A DNA stretch of 64,000 bases from Apoda limacodes (lineage: Eukaryota; Arthropoda; Insecta; Lepidoptera; Limacodidae). Position numbers and translations under genes: made by a program. Below, piece after piece: positions 1 through 10,423 of this stretch. The notes under the pieces were generated by a model, which worked only from the letters and a program-made list of their open reading frames with translations, was not told where the DNA came from and ran no database searches. How positions within the stretch are numbered: position 1 is the stretch's first letter; every line of letters begins with the position of its first letter. The DNA lies in contig OX291558.1 in the NCBI GenBank assembly GCA_946406115.1, positions 15,740,205 through 15,804,204 on the forward strand, written 5' to 3'.

Positions 1-2212
1 TGCCCACTATAAAAAATATTTTAGGTATTCATATCATTAGCACCTGGAGTGTTGTGGCATTCACAGAATCCACGATTAAAGCATTAGTTGGGTAAATTTT
101 GTCTTTGATATGCTAATCAGAAGATACAGCAGTTATATTGATAGAATTAATGATATTGCGTACTTTAATTCAATTAGTGATTTTATGGTAAAGCTATTTA
201 TACTTATCAGTTTTGTATAATGCGTTTTACTAAAATCGCCTTTGCTTATCTGTAAAAGATGTGCAGACAGTTTTTTGCGAGGCTAAAAATTTTGGCTTTT
301 CATAAATTGAATAATTCACATAACACAGATAGCACCTACATTTTATGTAATCAGGACCGTCTTGACCCGAGTTTTGTATAGTTTATGACCCGGGGGTGAA
401 ACTCAAGAGGTGGTAAAGGGTTCGTGCGCACAGCTGCGGCTTAAAAAACGGGTGGGAAGTAGCAAATGTCGTAGCAAAACAAAGAAAAATTCAGTCACAT
501 TGGGCAAAGTCAGCGGATATACAGCCAAACTTAAATTAATACTAGGTATATTTATTCTTAACTTGGTTGTAGATTTTTTTGTTGTAGTTTAAGATACCTG
601 GTTATACGAGATATGTGGTTGATTACTACCGGAAAACCACGTTCAAATTAATAAAGGTAGATTATGTCAAATTTTTGTTACATTTGTGTTACAAGAACGG
701 GCAATTCGTGCTATTTACAAATTAGGATCTAGAATATTTCTGAGCGATACATGTAGGGAAGTAAATATTTTTACTTTAGCGTCGTAGTACATATATGAAA
801 ATCTTTTATATGTTCATAAAAATATTAATAGTTTCCGCAAGAAGATTTTTGATTATTTATTTAATTCCATTGATTGTTTTTTATTGTTTTATTTATTGAT
901 TGTTTAATTGAAATTATTATTTTCACTAGTTTTGATACCTAAATTATTATTTTATAATTATTTTAAATGAGTTAAATATTTTATTAATTGTGTCATTTGA
1001 ATTTGTCATTTAAACTCATTTTAAAGCTTGATAATAAATTTTGCACGCCTGAATGTAAAGGTAGGTGTGATGGAACAAATGTATAATATATAAGGCCAAT
1101 ATGAAACCCATATTCTTGCAAATAAATCATTATTATTATTATCTATTTATTCATTTTTATTCTTAATTTTAAAATTTTTTATAATATAGTATCAAAAAAA
1201 ACAAACATGTATTATAAAAAACTTAAAAACTAGAGTGCCGCCGGCAGCGAGGCAAGGCCCAAACTACCGGTGGCCAGGGCTGCAGACTATAATGAACCTC
1301 CTGACAATACGTGCATTATTATTATTATTATTAAGAAAAGTTACGTTCACTAAATACTAGCAGTGAAATAAGATCTGTGCTTCGTTTCCTCGCCCTTCCC
1401 TTTAATGTAAATTTTCCATCCGTTTCCATAAAGGAGGTTGGCAGTTAATTTAAAACTGATAGGAGTGATTTCCAAACATATCTATCGGAGTGTAAATAAT
1501 TCAAATTGTCAGTTGCATAATTACCCTGAGACGGGCGTTCCAAATCCACATTTTAATTTCTACGTTGCTTTTTGGAACGTAGACTCAGGGTCCATGCAAT
1601 CAAAGCCGCGGGCGAGCAAAATAATTGTATAATTTAAATTCATAAACCGGCAAATCAAAAGCTTTTAATGCATCTATAGATATAAAACGATCTACCTTCT
1701 GATTATTATGGTTATTAACCGGTCATTACTTAACGCAGAGATAAGATTTGGTACTGACACCTCCAATACTTAATCAGGATGGCCGATACTCATATTTAAT
1801 CAATATGGCCGATACTCATAAAGCTAAATGTTAACGAACACTCAGAGTTAATTACTTGTATTTATCGTTTTGCATTTAGGTACTCATTAACATGTCGCAC
1901 TTCATTCATATCAGGCACGAGCGTTTGGAAACAACACAAACGTATAGGTCGCTAGTGTCGTGTAAGTTCATACCAATTTCATATAGCGACTGTAGTTATG
2001 ATTTTGACCACCGGGTCAGAAAAGTTTGTAACATTGTATATGTGTATTAATTAAACATACTGTAGGGTACTAGGTATGTAGGTAGTTCATCGTCTGTTCA
2101 CCATTATACAATAATATGTTTCGCGGATGATGATGAGGAAATTTCGATAGTTTGAAGACTGAGTAATGTATGGGTGATAGTGTGGTGTAATGGATAGATA
2201 ATTTGTTTATTT
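1..2212. other. AT-rich intergenic stretch, no supported gene
   Basis: I see no coding exon here. Short open frames (for example 410-592 and 1438-1632) lack family features or splice context. 'gccgcgggcgagcaaaa' near 1606 resembles the tail of a common lepidopteran interspersed repeat. ATT-rich runs near 1128-1145 and 1316-1334 look like simple sequence. Confidence 0.5.
1771..1822. repeat. 26 bp direct repeat, two copies
   Basis: Two adjacent copies of 'taatca..atggccgatactcata' start at 1771 and 1797 and differ at about two bases. A small local tandem duplication with no evident function. Confidence 0.75.
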
Positions 2213-2275
2213 TTAGGGTTCCGTACCCAAAAAGGGGTAATTTGGTTATTGGCACAGGTAGGTCTAGCTGTAGAT
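2213..2275 (+). repeat. Fragment of 'GGTTCCGTACCC' interspersed repeat
   Basis: 'tttttagggttccgtaccc' followed by 'aaaaaggggtaa' is one end of a multi-copy lepidopteran repeat seen far more completely at 29648-29941 and 34085-34538. Only this end is recognisable. Confidence 0.6.
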
Positions 2276-2379
2276 ATGGAATATAACTTATTTTAATACC
2301 TTCTATTCCGATCGAGAGTTCCCACGCCAATAGGTTTTTGAAAATAATTAACCGCGACACATTGTCCCTCACATTTTTG

Positions 2380-3918
2380 TCTTGTGTAAGACTGAGTTAT
2401 TTTAACTACCAGAAACAAAATTTATGAAAAAACACAAGTAAAATTTTAAGAAAATATTAAATTATGCACAAGTTATAAATTAATGAAAATGTAAATTATG
2501 ATGAATTTAATATTATATAATATAAATAAATTATAACATAACAAAAGTAAATAAAGGAAAATGCCGCCCCAATTTAAATAAATATGCAAACATGAGCAGT
2601 TTAGTTTCAAAATCCTCTAAAAACTTTTTCCCAAAAACATTCAATCTTATGAAACTGTCAAAAACTTAAAATTTAACACCTTAAAAATTTCGAGGTCATA
2701 TACTTACATTCATAAAGTAAGACAATGCTTTAGAATTGACTTTTATTTAAAAAAAGGAATATAAAAGGAATGGAGAAATAACCAAAAATAATTTTGTTTT
2801 AGCGGTTTTTGCAATAAGAATTTAATTAAAGTGGAGTTTGCAGTAAACAATGTTTATTTTAGCGGGATTTATAATATCATAGTTTTGTTTAACGGAATTT
2901 GCAACTGTAAGATTTTCTTAAATGTAAATGTTAATATTCATAAGCCATAAATAATATGCACTTAGCAAATAGTGACGTTAATTTTTGAGGAAGAGGAGTC
3001 TTAATAATAACTAGTTATTAGGTTATCAATTATTCATTATGTAAGTATTTAATTCAATGCAAAATAAAAGTTTTATACATGGGATGTAACCTCATACAAA
3101 ACCCTGCTCACACTAATGTACTTCAGTCTCTTGCTTGATAACAGATTCTCTTTCTAGCATGATCACATTTCATAACAAATTAAGTCAAATTATCCATTTT
3201 TTCACAGTAAAAAACTTAAAAAGCCAACAGTACTCTTTTACTATGTTGACAAAAACGCCACATGTAGAATCTGTTTTTATTTTCGCGTATTAAGAATTGC
3301 GTGCTGTAATTGGCTGATATGGTTTAAGCGTATTTTGAAAAGCACACGGATTCTTTTCCATATATAAATCATATCAAAAAAGTAGCAACAAACTGCTACT
3401 TTTTTGAGATGATTTAACAGGATTTTAGCAGGGTTTGTTGAGTTGTAACATGAAAATTAAATATTTATTGTTAATTAACTAAAAAAATACCTCACCACCC
3501 CACAAGTGTTGAGCTTTTGACATAAATGTGTTGGAGAGTGGATCTGTGACACCAAAACTAGATATCCTCTTTTTGGTATTATATATCTCGGAAAAGAAGG
3601 GAAAAAGTGTGCGTAAAATTTAACGTACAATAAAATGCCCTAAGGAAACCAGTTTTGTTAACCATACTTTCAAAGAAACAGTTCGCAATGTCTGATCCGA
3701 ACATTGTAAAAAAATATATTTGTAACATCTGTGAGTAAATAACTATAACATTGAAATACTGATTTACATAATATTGCCTGTTGTATTCACATTATCTTTG
3801 TTTTCTTGAATATGCTTGCGATTTATGTAATGAGTCTTTTGGTCACTGCTGTTCAGTTACGTTGCAAAAGCATACTGGGTGGTTAAGGGTTAAACTACAC
3901 TCCTCACATATTTAAAAG
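2380..3918. other. AT-rich intergenic stretch, no gene seen
   Basis: No coding signal on either strand. The only distinct structure is the near-perfect hairpin at 3366-3415, listed separately. Confidence 0.5.
3366..3415. repeat. Short near-perfect hairpin
   Basis: The arms at 3366-3387 and 3394-3415 are 22 nt each with a single mismatch, around a 6-nt loop 'acaaac'. At 50 nt it is shorter than a usual insect pre-miRNA; it may be a small palindromic element. Seen directly in sequence; function unknown. Confidence 0.75.
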
Positions 3919-4139
3919 TACCAGGAGGACCGAGCTTTGCTCCTTTTGTTTTACAACGCCATCTATTGTCAAGTAGCTTTAGTGTTGCCGTGTAGTATTA
4001 CTACTCACCAATAGATGTCAGAAAGAGTCATATTTTTCAGTTTATCATTGCCGTAAAACACGGATATATTCAGATTATATACATATAAATATATATACAC
4101 AAACATATATAGAAGAATTGCTCATTTAAAGGTATTAGT
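3919..4139 (-). repeat. Interspersed repeat family H, minus orientation
   Basis: Runs from 'taccaggaggaccgagctttgctc' to 'gctcatttaaaggtattag'. Homologous copies lie at 13630-13972, 14341-14671, 46978-47263 and 55441-55774. Shared blocks are 'acaatagatggcgttgt', 'atgactcttcctgacatct' (on the opposite strand here), an AT-rich internal tract and a GAGC-aaa-GCTC mini-hairpin near one end. I know the family from Lepidoptera and suspect a non-autonomous Helitron-like element, but the class is not shown by this sequence. Confidence 0.65.
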
Positions 4140-4590
4140 ATATACAAAATGTCCAATTATAATTATACATATCTGTATCTACTCTTCAATAACATTAACT
4201 CTTCGGACTAGTAAAAATTTTTTTTTATTGTCACTTTGTCACTCCACATACTTAGCTGCGAAACCGTATTTCGACTACCTTGGCATTTTAAATGTAACTT
4301 AACATTTGTCATTGCAGACAAAAGCATTATCAATAAACACCAACATGAAATAACAATCTTAACCTATAAAAGGCTTGATAACATTAAACAAATTATAATC
4401 CAACAAATATGGGTACTTAATCTTGAAGGTTTAGTTTTATTCGTAAAGGTTGGCTTACCTTACCTATGCTACGATCGAAAAAGTATCATTTTTTTTGCTT
4501 ACATCATTATACAGAAGTATGGATTAAGTGATGAATTATGGATTAAGTGATGAAGTATGTGTACATATCATTCATGTATAAAATAATCAG

Positions 4591-4775
4591 TCGGCTTCGT
4601 GGCTCAGTGGGTAATTTGTGTTTGTCTTGAGTCTAGACTTTTCTATGTACCTATAACATGTATAAAATGTATTTATTTTATAATATGTATTCATTGTCTG
4701 GTATCCATAGTTCAAACTTCGCTTAGTTTGGGATCAGATGCCGTTGTGTGTACCTATTCTGTCCAAAAATATTTG
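4591..4775 (+). mobile_element. Metulj-like SINE, B box lost
   Basis: Starts 'tcggcttcgtggctcagtgg', a tRNA-like A-box segment, and ends with the family tail 'tatccatagttcaaacttcgc'. The B-box region found in the copies at 9645-9909 and 34702-34924 is absent, so this copy carries an internal deletion and should be transcriptionally dead. Confidence 0.7.
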
Positions 4776-6189
4776 TGTTTTATTAAGTATATAAATATAT
4801 TATCATGCCTGTCCGTCCGTTTGTCAATTTTCGTAATAAAAAATGAATTAGGAATAATTAAGAAAACAAATTAAACTGACGCCAAACTTTGACTTTTTGT
4901 AAAAAATATAGTTCTAAAGCTGATATACTGACGAAAGTTAACTACGTGTTATCTTCGCTTTTGAGTCAAATGCTAAAAATGCAGTAAATAAGCTGTCTGT
5001 GCAGTAAATCCTCATCTATAGTCCATGCGCGTATACAGAGGGGGGATTTAGGTGTCGTATCCCCCCCGAAATCTTTGAAAAATTTAAACATTCAGATGCA
5101 CTTTTTCGGCGCATTCGAACTGTGTGTGTATTAAACTTTGCTTATATACTTACTTATATACTGGATCCTCAACTACATTGAATCAAAACACTAGGTTCAA
5201 ACAATAATACTGTTTATATTATTCTTACACCATTTTTTTTACCTTAGAAGCACAATATTAATGATACCTTAGCATTTAAGGCTAATTTGCACAGTTTAAT
5301 GCAGAAAAACCTCAAAGAACTGTCAGTTTTTAACATAGCAAGAATTTAATAAGATTGATTTTAACTTACAAATGGGTAAAAAAAACAGAAACACCGAACG
5401 AGGGAGTGCATCGCAATATCAAATACCTGGCAATGGAGACGTGTTTTTGCTTGTTTATTTTTTAAAATAAGTCTGGTAGGATTAGACGACTTTCAGCAGT
5501 GTTATGAAGACCTGTGAAAAATTATACATCGAAGACATAGAGAATGAATTGAAAACAATGAGCAAGTAATGGCAACAAAGTTGTGAAAATTTTCAATTAA
5601 CGCTCCAACAAATTAGTTTTTTGGCGCCTTTTTTGGCGCCATTTTTGGCGTAATGGCATGTTTATGTTAGGCTAAATGGATCTAATTTCCAACAGACTTT
5701 CAGAGCTTCGAAAGAATGCTGGAAATTAAAAAAAAAAGGCGAGCGAGTCAGTCATTCATTTGGTTAATATTGGTTATTTAATGATCACAACGCCTTACGG
5801 GTTGGCGCTACAGAGTATTCATAGGAATGTGAATGTGAATCCTACAGCAGTTGTGCGCAGATTTACGGTCTCACACAACAGAAGGTTAATATTATAGTAT
5901 ATTGAATTGTAATTGTAAGAAAAAAAAACATGATGACCATTACAACATCATGCGTAAGTGAGAATTATTGTGCACACACTTAACCACTGATTGACCTATC
6001 AGAATCGAAAAATTTCGCGTTCGCTGCGCTCGCGTTATTGTTACAGCCCGGTATCCTAATAGTGTGCGCCGTGAATTGTCGCAACGGGAAATTTTACCCC
6101 AATTTAAAACGTGTCTATTCTACATGGCAACTAGCCTCGGCATGGCACTGTTCATCCCCCCCCGAATACAAATCCTGGCTACGCGCCTG
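4776..6189. other. Intergenic stretch with small repeats, no gene seen
   Basis: No supported exon. 'ttttttggcgcc' repeats around 5610-5650 form short palindromes. 'cgttcgctgcgctcgcg' near 6019 precedes the LINE chimera. Confidence 0.45.
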
Positions 6190-6424
6190 CTATAGTCTAA
6201 GTAACTTTTTAACAATGGCAAGAAATAAAACAAAAAGAGTTTTTTCAGCGGCCACTCCATCCACATTTAATGTGGACTTCTGCAATATCAGGGGTATTCA
6301 TGCCAACCTTAACGCAGGTCACCATCACCTAAAAACTTCGCAGCCGACTATTCTCTTTTAACGGACATGCAGATATCCTTCCCGGCTCATACATCATACC
6401 TTCATTATTCTGGCTACAAACTCG
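6190..6424 (+). mobile_element. 5' fragment of LINE-J (endonuclease start), truncated
   Basis: The start codon at 6214 opens MARNKTKRVFSAATPSTF, matching the start of the LINE-J ORF in copy C (start at 23534, minus). About 50 residues of the endonuclease N-terminus are readable before a stop at 6359-6361, followed by further recognisable but out-of-frame codons. The sequence just before the ATG ('agtctaagtaac') also resembles copy C. The fragment ends at a junction with an unrelated RTE-type LINE near 6424. Dead remnant. Confidence 0.8.
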
Positions 6425-6790
6425 AGAATTATGTGTACCTTGGACGGAAAATCCAACTGAACCGGAATAACTTTAAGAAGAAAGCCGATAGGAGGATCTA
6501 GCTAGGGTGGGCATCATGTGATAGGATTGTCTAGTCTCCACGCCGTCTATACCGCAGAGTCTAAAGACGAAATTCTTTGACCAGTGCGTCCTGCCTGTCA
6601 TGAAACACGAAACGTGGACACTTAAAGCGCAGCTGGTCCACAAGTTCAAAGTGACACAGCACGCGATGGAGCGAGCTATGCTCAGAGTGTCTAAGTGATC
6701 GCATCCGATATGAGAACATACGGAAAAAGAACCAAAGTCACCGAAATTAGCTCGAACTATCAGCAACCTAAAGTGGCAGTGGATGTATGG
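6425..6790 (+). mobile_element. Decayed RTE-type LINE fragment, C-terminal RT region
   Basis: Conceptual reading across several frames gives ENYVYLGRKIQLNRNNF, KKKADRRI, a MKHETWTL-like segment and a VHKFKVTQHAMERAM-like segment, then IRYENIRKK and a KWQW-like segment. This order (YLG.., GA/ETWTL, QRAMERAML, RIRNEEIR) is the signature of the C-terminal part of RTE-clade reverse transcriptases in insects. Stops and frameshifts interrupt it, so it is a pseudogene. It abuts the LINE-J fragment directly. Confidence 0.8.
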
Positions 6791-7744
6791 TCACCATAGA
6801 GACTGGACAGCGCATTTCTTAGCCAGTTATGAATAAGCAAATTCACAGCGAGTAGATATGTGTTTGTGAAAAGAGTATAAATTTGTGAGGCTTTTGCGCA
6901 GTTTATATCGGACAGAGGTCTCAAGGAGAGTCTAAGGGCAGCACACTCTATTTGCACCAGCAGCAATAATAGCAGCACACGTCTCAATATCAATCTCTGA
7001 TTTACTGTAAAGAATATACGGGACCCTAAAAACGCACTTGGAAACTAATAGGTTAATATAAGAAAATAAGTGGTGTCATGAAAGAGCTAGTAATAATATA
7101 ATGACCCACGGTCACTTCCATCATAAATGCATTACGTTCAAGATGACTTTATTACCTAGTGACCCAGTCACATATACAAGCGTTCTGCTAAATATAATTT
7201 ATCTTCGTAAACGTCACAGTGCGTTAACGAATGGCTGTTTACAGTACTGTGGTCACAATGATGACTAAACGACACACCGGCCCACAGATCCGAGGACTAA
7301 GCTCGAGGGCATCAGGTCTCGTCCGTGAGTCAATCCTTCGATGATGTAATTTAATTTAAAGTCACTGATGACTACCATTGCGTTTAAGTGATTTCATGAG
7401 TTTGAACTTGAATTTGGATTGTCGATAATTGTGGTTTTTTTTTAATCTCAAGAAAAAACATAGGACTTGGTTGAGAAGTTCGTGGCGGGGCTTAGTGACC
7501 TATTGGAAATGTTCGTAATGGTCCAGAAAACAATGGCCTCTACTGTGTTGGTGCAAACCCTTTAAGATGTAAGGAAGGGGTATTTCTTTTATTAGTAGTT
7601 TTCGCGTTTTTATTTATCCTTAGCATCTTAAACTGCCAGTAAAGGTATAATTTTGGTACATAATGTTTTATTATAAGTGTTTAAGGAACCTAGTTTAGCT
7701 CTAAGTAAGGGTGTTCATGCTCCTCCTCCTGTACTAAGAAATAA
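6791..7744. other. Intergenic stretch, no gene seen
   Basis: No exon with family features or plausible splice sites. The moderately GC-rich part 6800-7000 may be further RTE remnant but cannot be read through. Confidence 0.4.
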
Positions 7745-8158
7745 GAGACCTCTTTAGTGAACATTGCCAACATGCATGGGGAAATGTAGTTAAAGAACCA
7801 ATCATAAATAAAGGAGACAATGGACTGCGAGGAGACTTTGCCTGTCTGTCGTGGTGTATGGAATGCTCAGAGGGAGGCGTTATTCGATATACGTGTTGTT
7901 GACTCTGACGCTCCTTCTTATATTTCACATACCGTTGCTTCAGTCCTTAGATCTGCTGAAAAAGAAAAACAAAGCAAATATTCTAATGCCTGTGAGATGC
8001 GACATGCAACTTTCACCATTCTCGTAACTTCAGTTGACGAAGAGTTTGCTCCACAAATGTCTTCATTTACAAAACACCTCGGAGAAGCCACTGCTCACCG
8101 TTGGGGTCGGTCATTAAGCACAGTGATGGGATGGCTAAGTGGCAATGTGCATTAGTGG
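7745..8158 (+). pseudogene. Retroelement C-terminal domain, frameshifted remnant
   Basis: An ATG-started 111-codon frame (7820-8155) contains CRGVWNAQREALFDIRVVD and DSDAPSY, then a charged KEKQSKY segment and MRHATFTILVTSVD. I remember this pattern (RGVW..Q..ALFDxRVxDtDa.SY, then EARHAxFTPxVxSvDG, then VMgWlr) as the C-terminal part of multicopy metazoan reverse-transcriptase elements. Just upstream a different frame reads VVKEPIINKGDNGLRGDF, which belongs to the same domain, so a frameshift near 7830-7845 breaks the reading and the apparent ATG is probably accidental. No polymerase core is visible nearby. Class of element uncertain. Confidence 0.5.
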
Positions 8159-9644
8159 CACTCGTCATATTCAGATTTTTAGCCTATATTTATTTATTTT
8201 GTTATTAGAATGTTTTAAATGTAAAATATCTAAATTTATTAGTTAAATAATTTCATAACGTTAAAAATGTAAAAAGGTATATCTCGGACAAATTTCAACC
8301 GAATTCAAGAAAATCAACCGTAAAAGTAGATGACTAGAGAGTAGAGATGACTGTCTTAATTTTAGCTGAAAGTATCAGATATTTTTGTGAAAAATTCTAG
8401 TCCATTAATTTTTAAATTGCTATAACTTTTGCCCAAGTTATCCTGCAGGAAGAGGATTATAAACCTACAACAAATCCGTAGATTGCTGCACCTATAAGAA
8501 TAAGCTCAACAGCGTTAGAGCCAATGCGTTTAAAAACTATCAACTATTATCTGTGCTCAAAAATGGCAATAAACCTATGAATCGGATTTGCATGCTAAAA
8601 CGATACTTTTACCATGGTTAAGTGTAGTTAGTTATGGTGGTGCTTTCACATACCTTTTATGTCGCGGTTTTTCTAAATCAGTACGAACTAAAGCTGAATC
8701 CTAGTTACCAAGTTACAAATTTTCACAAGAGCTGCTTGTTGATAAGTTTTTGATATTTATTATTTGCTATTTCATATCTATTAACACATTAATTTTGCAT
8801 TGAATAAAATATTATTAATTATCAAAGAAGGTAATAAAAATAATAAGTACCTAGGTGATAAGATTTATATAACAACATGCTTAACATTAAAAACAAAACA
8901 TGATTAACATTTCACTGAACTGACTGATTCACAGTTTAAAACTATCGATATATCGACAAATGTTTTCGGAAACATCACAATCTGCGAACCGCAAACGATG
9001 GCGTCACTCACCGCACCTCTCCACATTCATGTAACGTCATAGTTAGTGACGTTTACAGCTACTACATGAGCTACCTGACACACTGTGTGACATCGAAAGT
9101 GATGCGAAAGCGCCATATTTTTTGCTGACGTAAGTTTAGCTCTACAATCCTACCTCACCACACACACATGTTCTGCAGAGTTCTCAGAATTTGACTTCCA
9201 AAAGGGTCTTGATCATGAATATTTGTAAGTCAAACACCTTTTTTTTGTTTATTATGTTTTGTTTTGTATAATGTTATTATTATTTTATGAATTCCAATAA
9301 CAGATTAAATAATCACAAGTTTATTCTATCCTATCAAAGATAGTCATGTGCTTAACAAAAGTTAAAATAAAAATATTTTTTACAAAACTATAGTTATTGT
9401 TGTGAAAATTTTAAAAAAGAACAAGGACGGACAACACGCGTATTTTAACAAGAACCAATTACTCATTTCACATTGAATTGTCAGGTGTCAGGCATAAACA
9501 GAATTATGGTGGAAATTTATGTACCGAATATTACAATTTCCTGTAATTTTTATTATATGTATTAATTGGGTTCAATATACATAGGAAATTAACTTTAGAT
9601 TCGTATTATAGTTTTGACTATAGATATTAAATATAAATAACTAT
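8159..9644. other. Intergenic stretch with a small TGACGT cluster
   Basis: No exon recognised. Between 9001 and 9131 there are three TGACGT/ACGTCA half-sites (9034, 9047, 9126) in a locally GC-richer patch. Whether this is a promoter or part of a repeat cannot be told. Confidence 0.35.
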
Positions 9645-9909
9645 TTTTGGTCGTTACACATAGAGCAACGTCTGGTCCTAAAGTAAGCTAAGCTTGTGTT
9701 ATAGATACCAGACAACGGATACAAATACATACATATATATATTACTTTTTTTTTGTAAATGCATATTTAGTAATTATTTGTGTTTGTCTTAAGACTGGGT
9801 ATTTGCTATGTATATGTATATTCATAAACATTTTGTCTAGTGCGGGAATCAAACCTACGCCCCTTAATTTCAGCAGCCGGGTCATAACCCATTGAGCCAC
9901 GAAGACGAT
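9645..9909 (-). mobile_element. Metulj-like SINE, full length
   Basis: Read on the minus strand: a tRNA-like head with A box 'ggctcaatgggttatgaccc', B-box-like 'ggtttgattcccgc' at about 9841-9855, then the family body and the tail 'tatctataacacaagctta'. It includes the conserved 'tggtatc' block. tRNA-derived SINE with both pol III boxes present. Confidence 0.8.
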
Positions 9910-10423
9910 ATTGTTGCCGGATGATATAAAAAATAATAATCCATCTTAAATCAATTAAGAAGAAGAGTTTATAGAAGAATGTGTTTTCAGTTAATTAGTT
10001 ATTAGTAAAATTCAGTAAATCTGGTACACAAAAACAAGAAAATTACTAACAAGGATTTATCAAACAGATTCCAGATTAGTTATAGCTATACGAAAATCAT
10101 CTTAAACAAGTAAAGAAACTGTATTTGCATTTCTCGAGTCGATAGATTTAAAGAAATATGGTGAAACGGTTAGAAGGAAGACGACGCGACATGTTTGCGG
10201 CTTTCAACAGGCGAAGAATTTACTACTGATACCCATGCTCCTTAAACTTAACCCCAGTTCGAGCTTCTAATGTGATGAAAAGAGCTGGTTTTTCTATCAA
10301 GCTATTGGTATCATTAGCAAATTAGAAAGTTATAATAGTAAGATATAAGATATAAGTTATATACTTTATGCACACAAAAAAGAAACAAGTTATTTCTTAA
10401 ATAGTAAATATAACATAGAAAAA
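9910..10423. other. Intergenic stretch, nothing recognised
   Basis: AT-rich; no ORF, repeat match or RNA structure recognised before the oligo-T that marks the 3' end of LINE-J copy A. Confidence 0.4.

Noticed and set aside
4236..4874. Two plus-strand ORFs of 104 and 91 codons
   Set aside because: Low-complexity translation, no acceptor/donor logic; the second covers a SINE.
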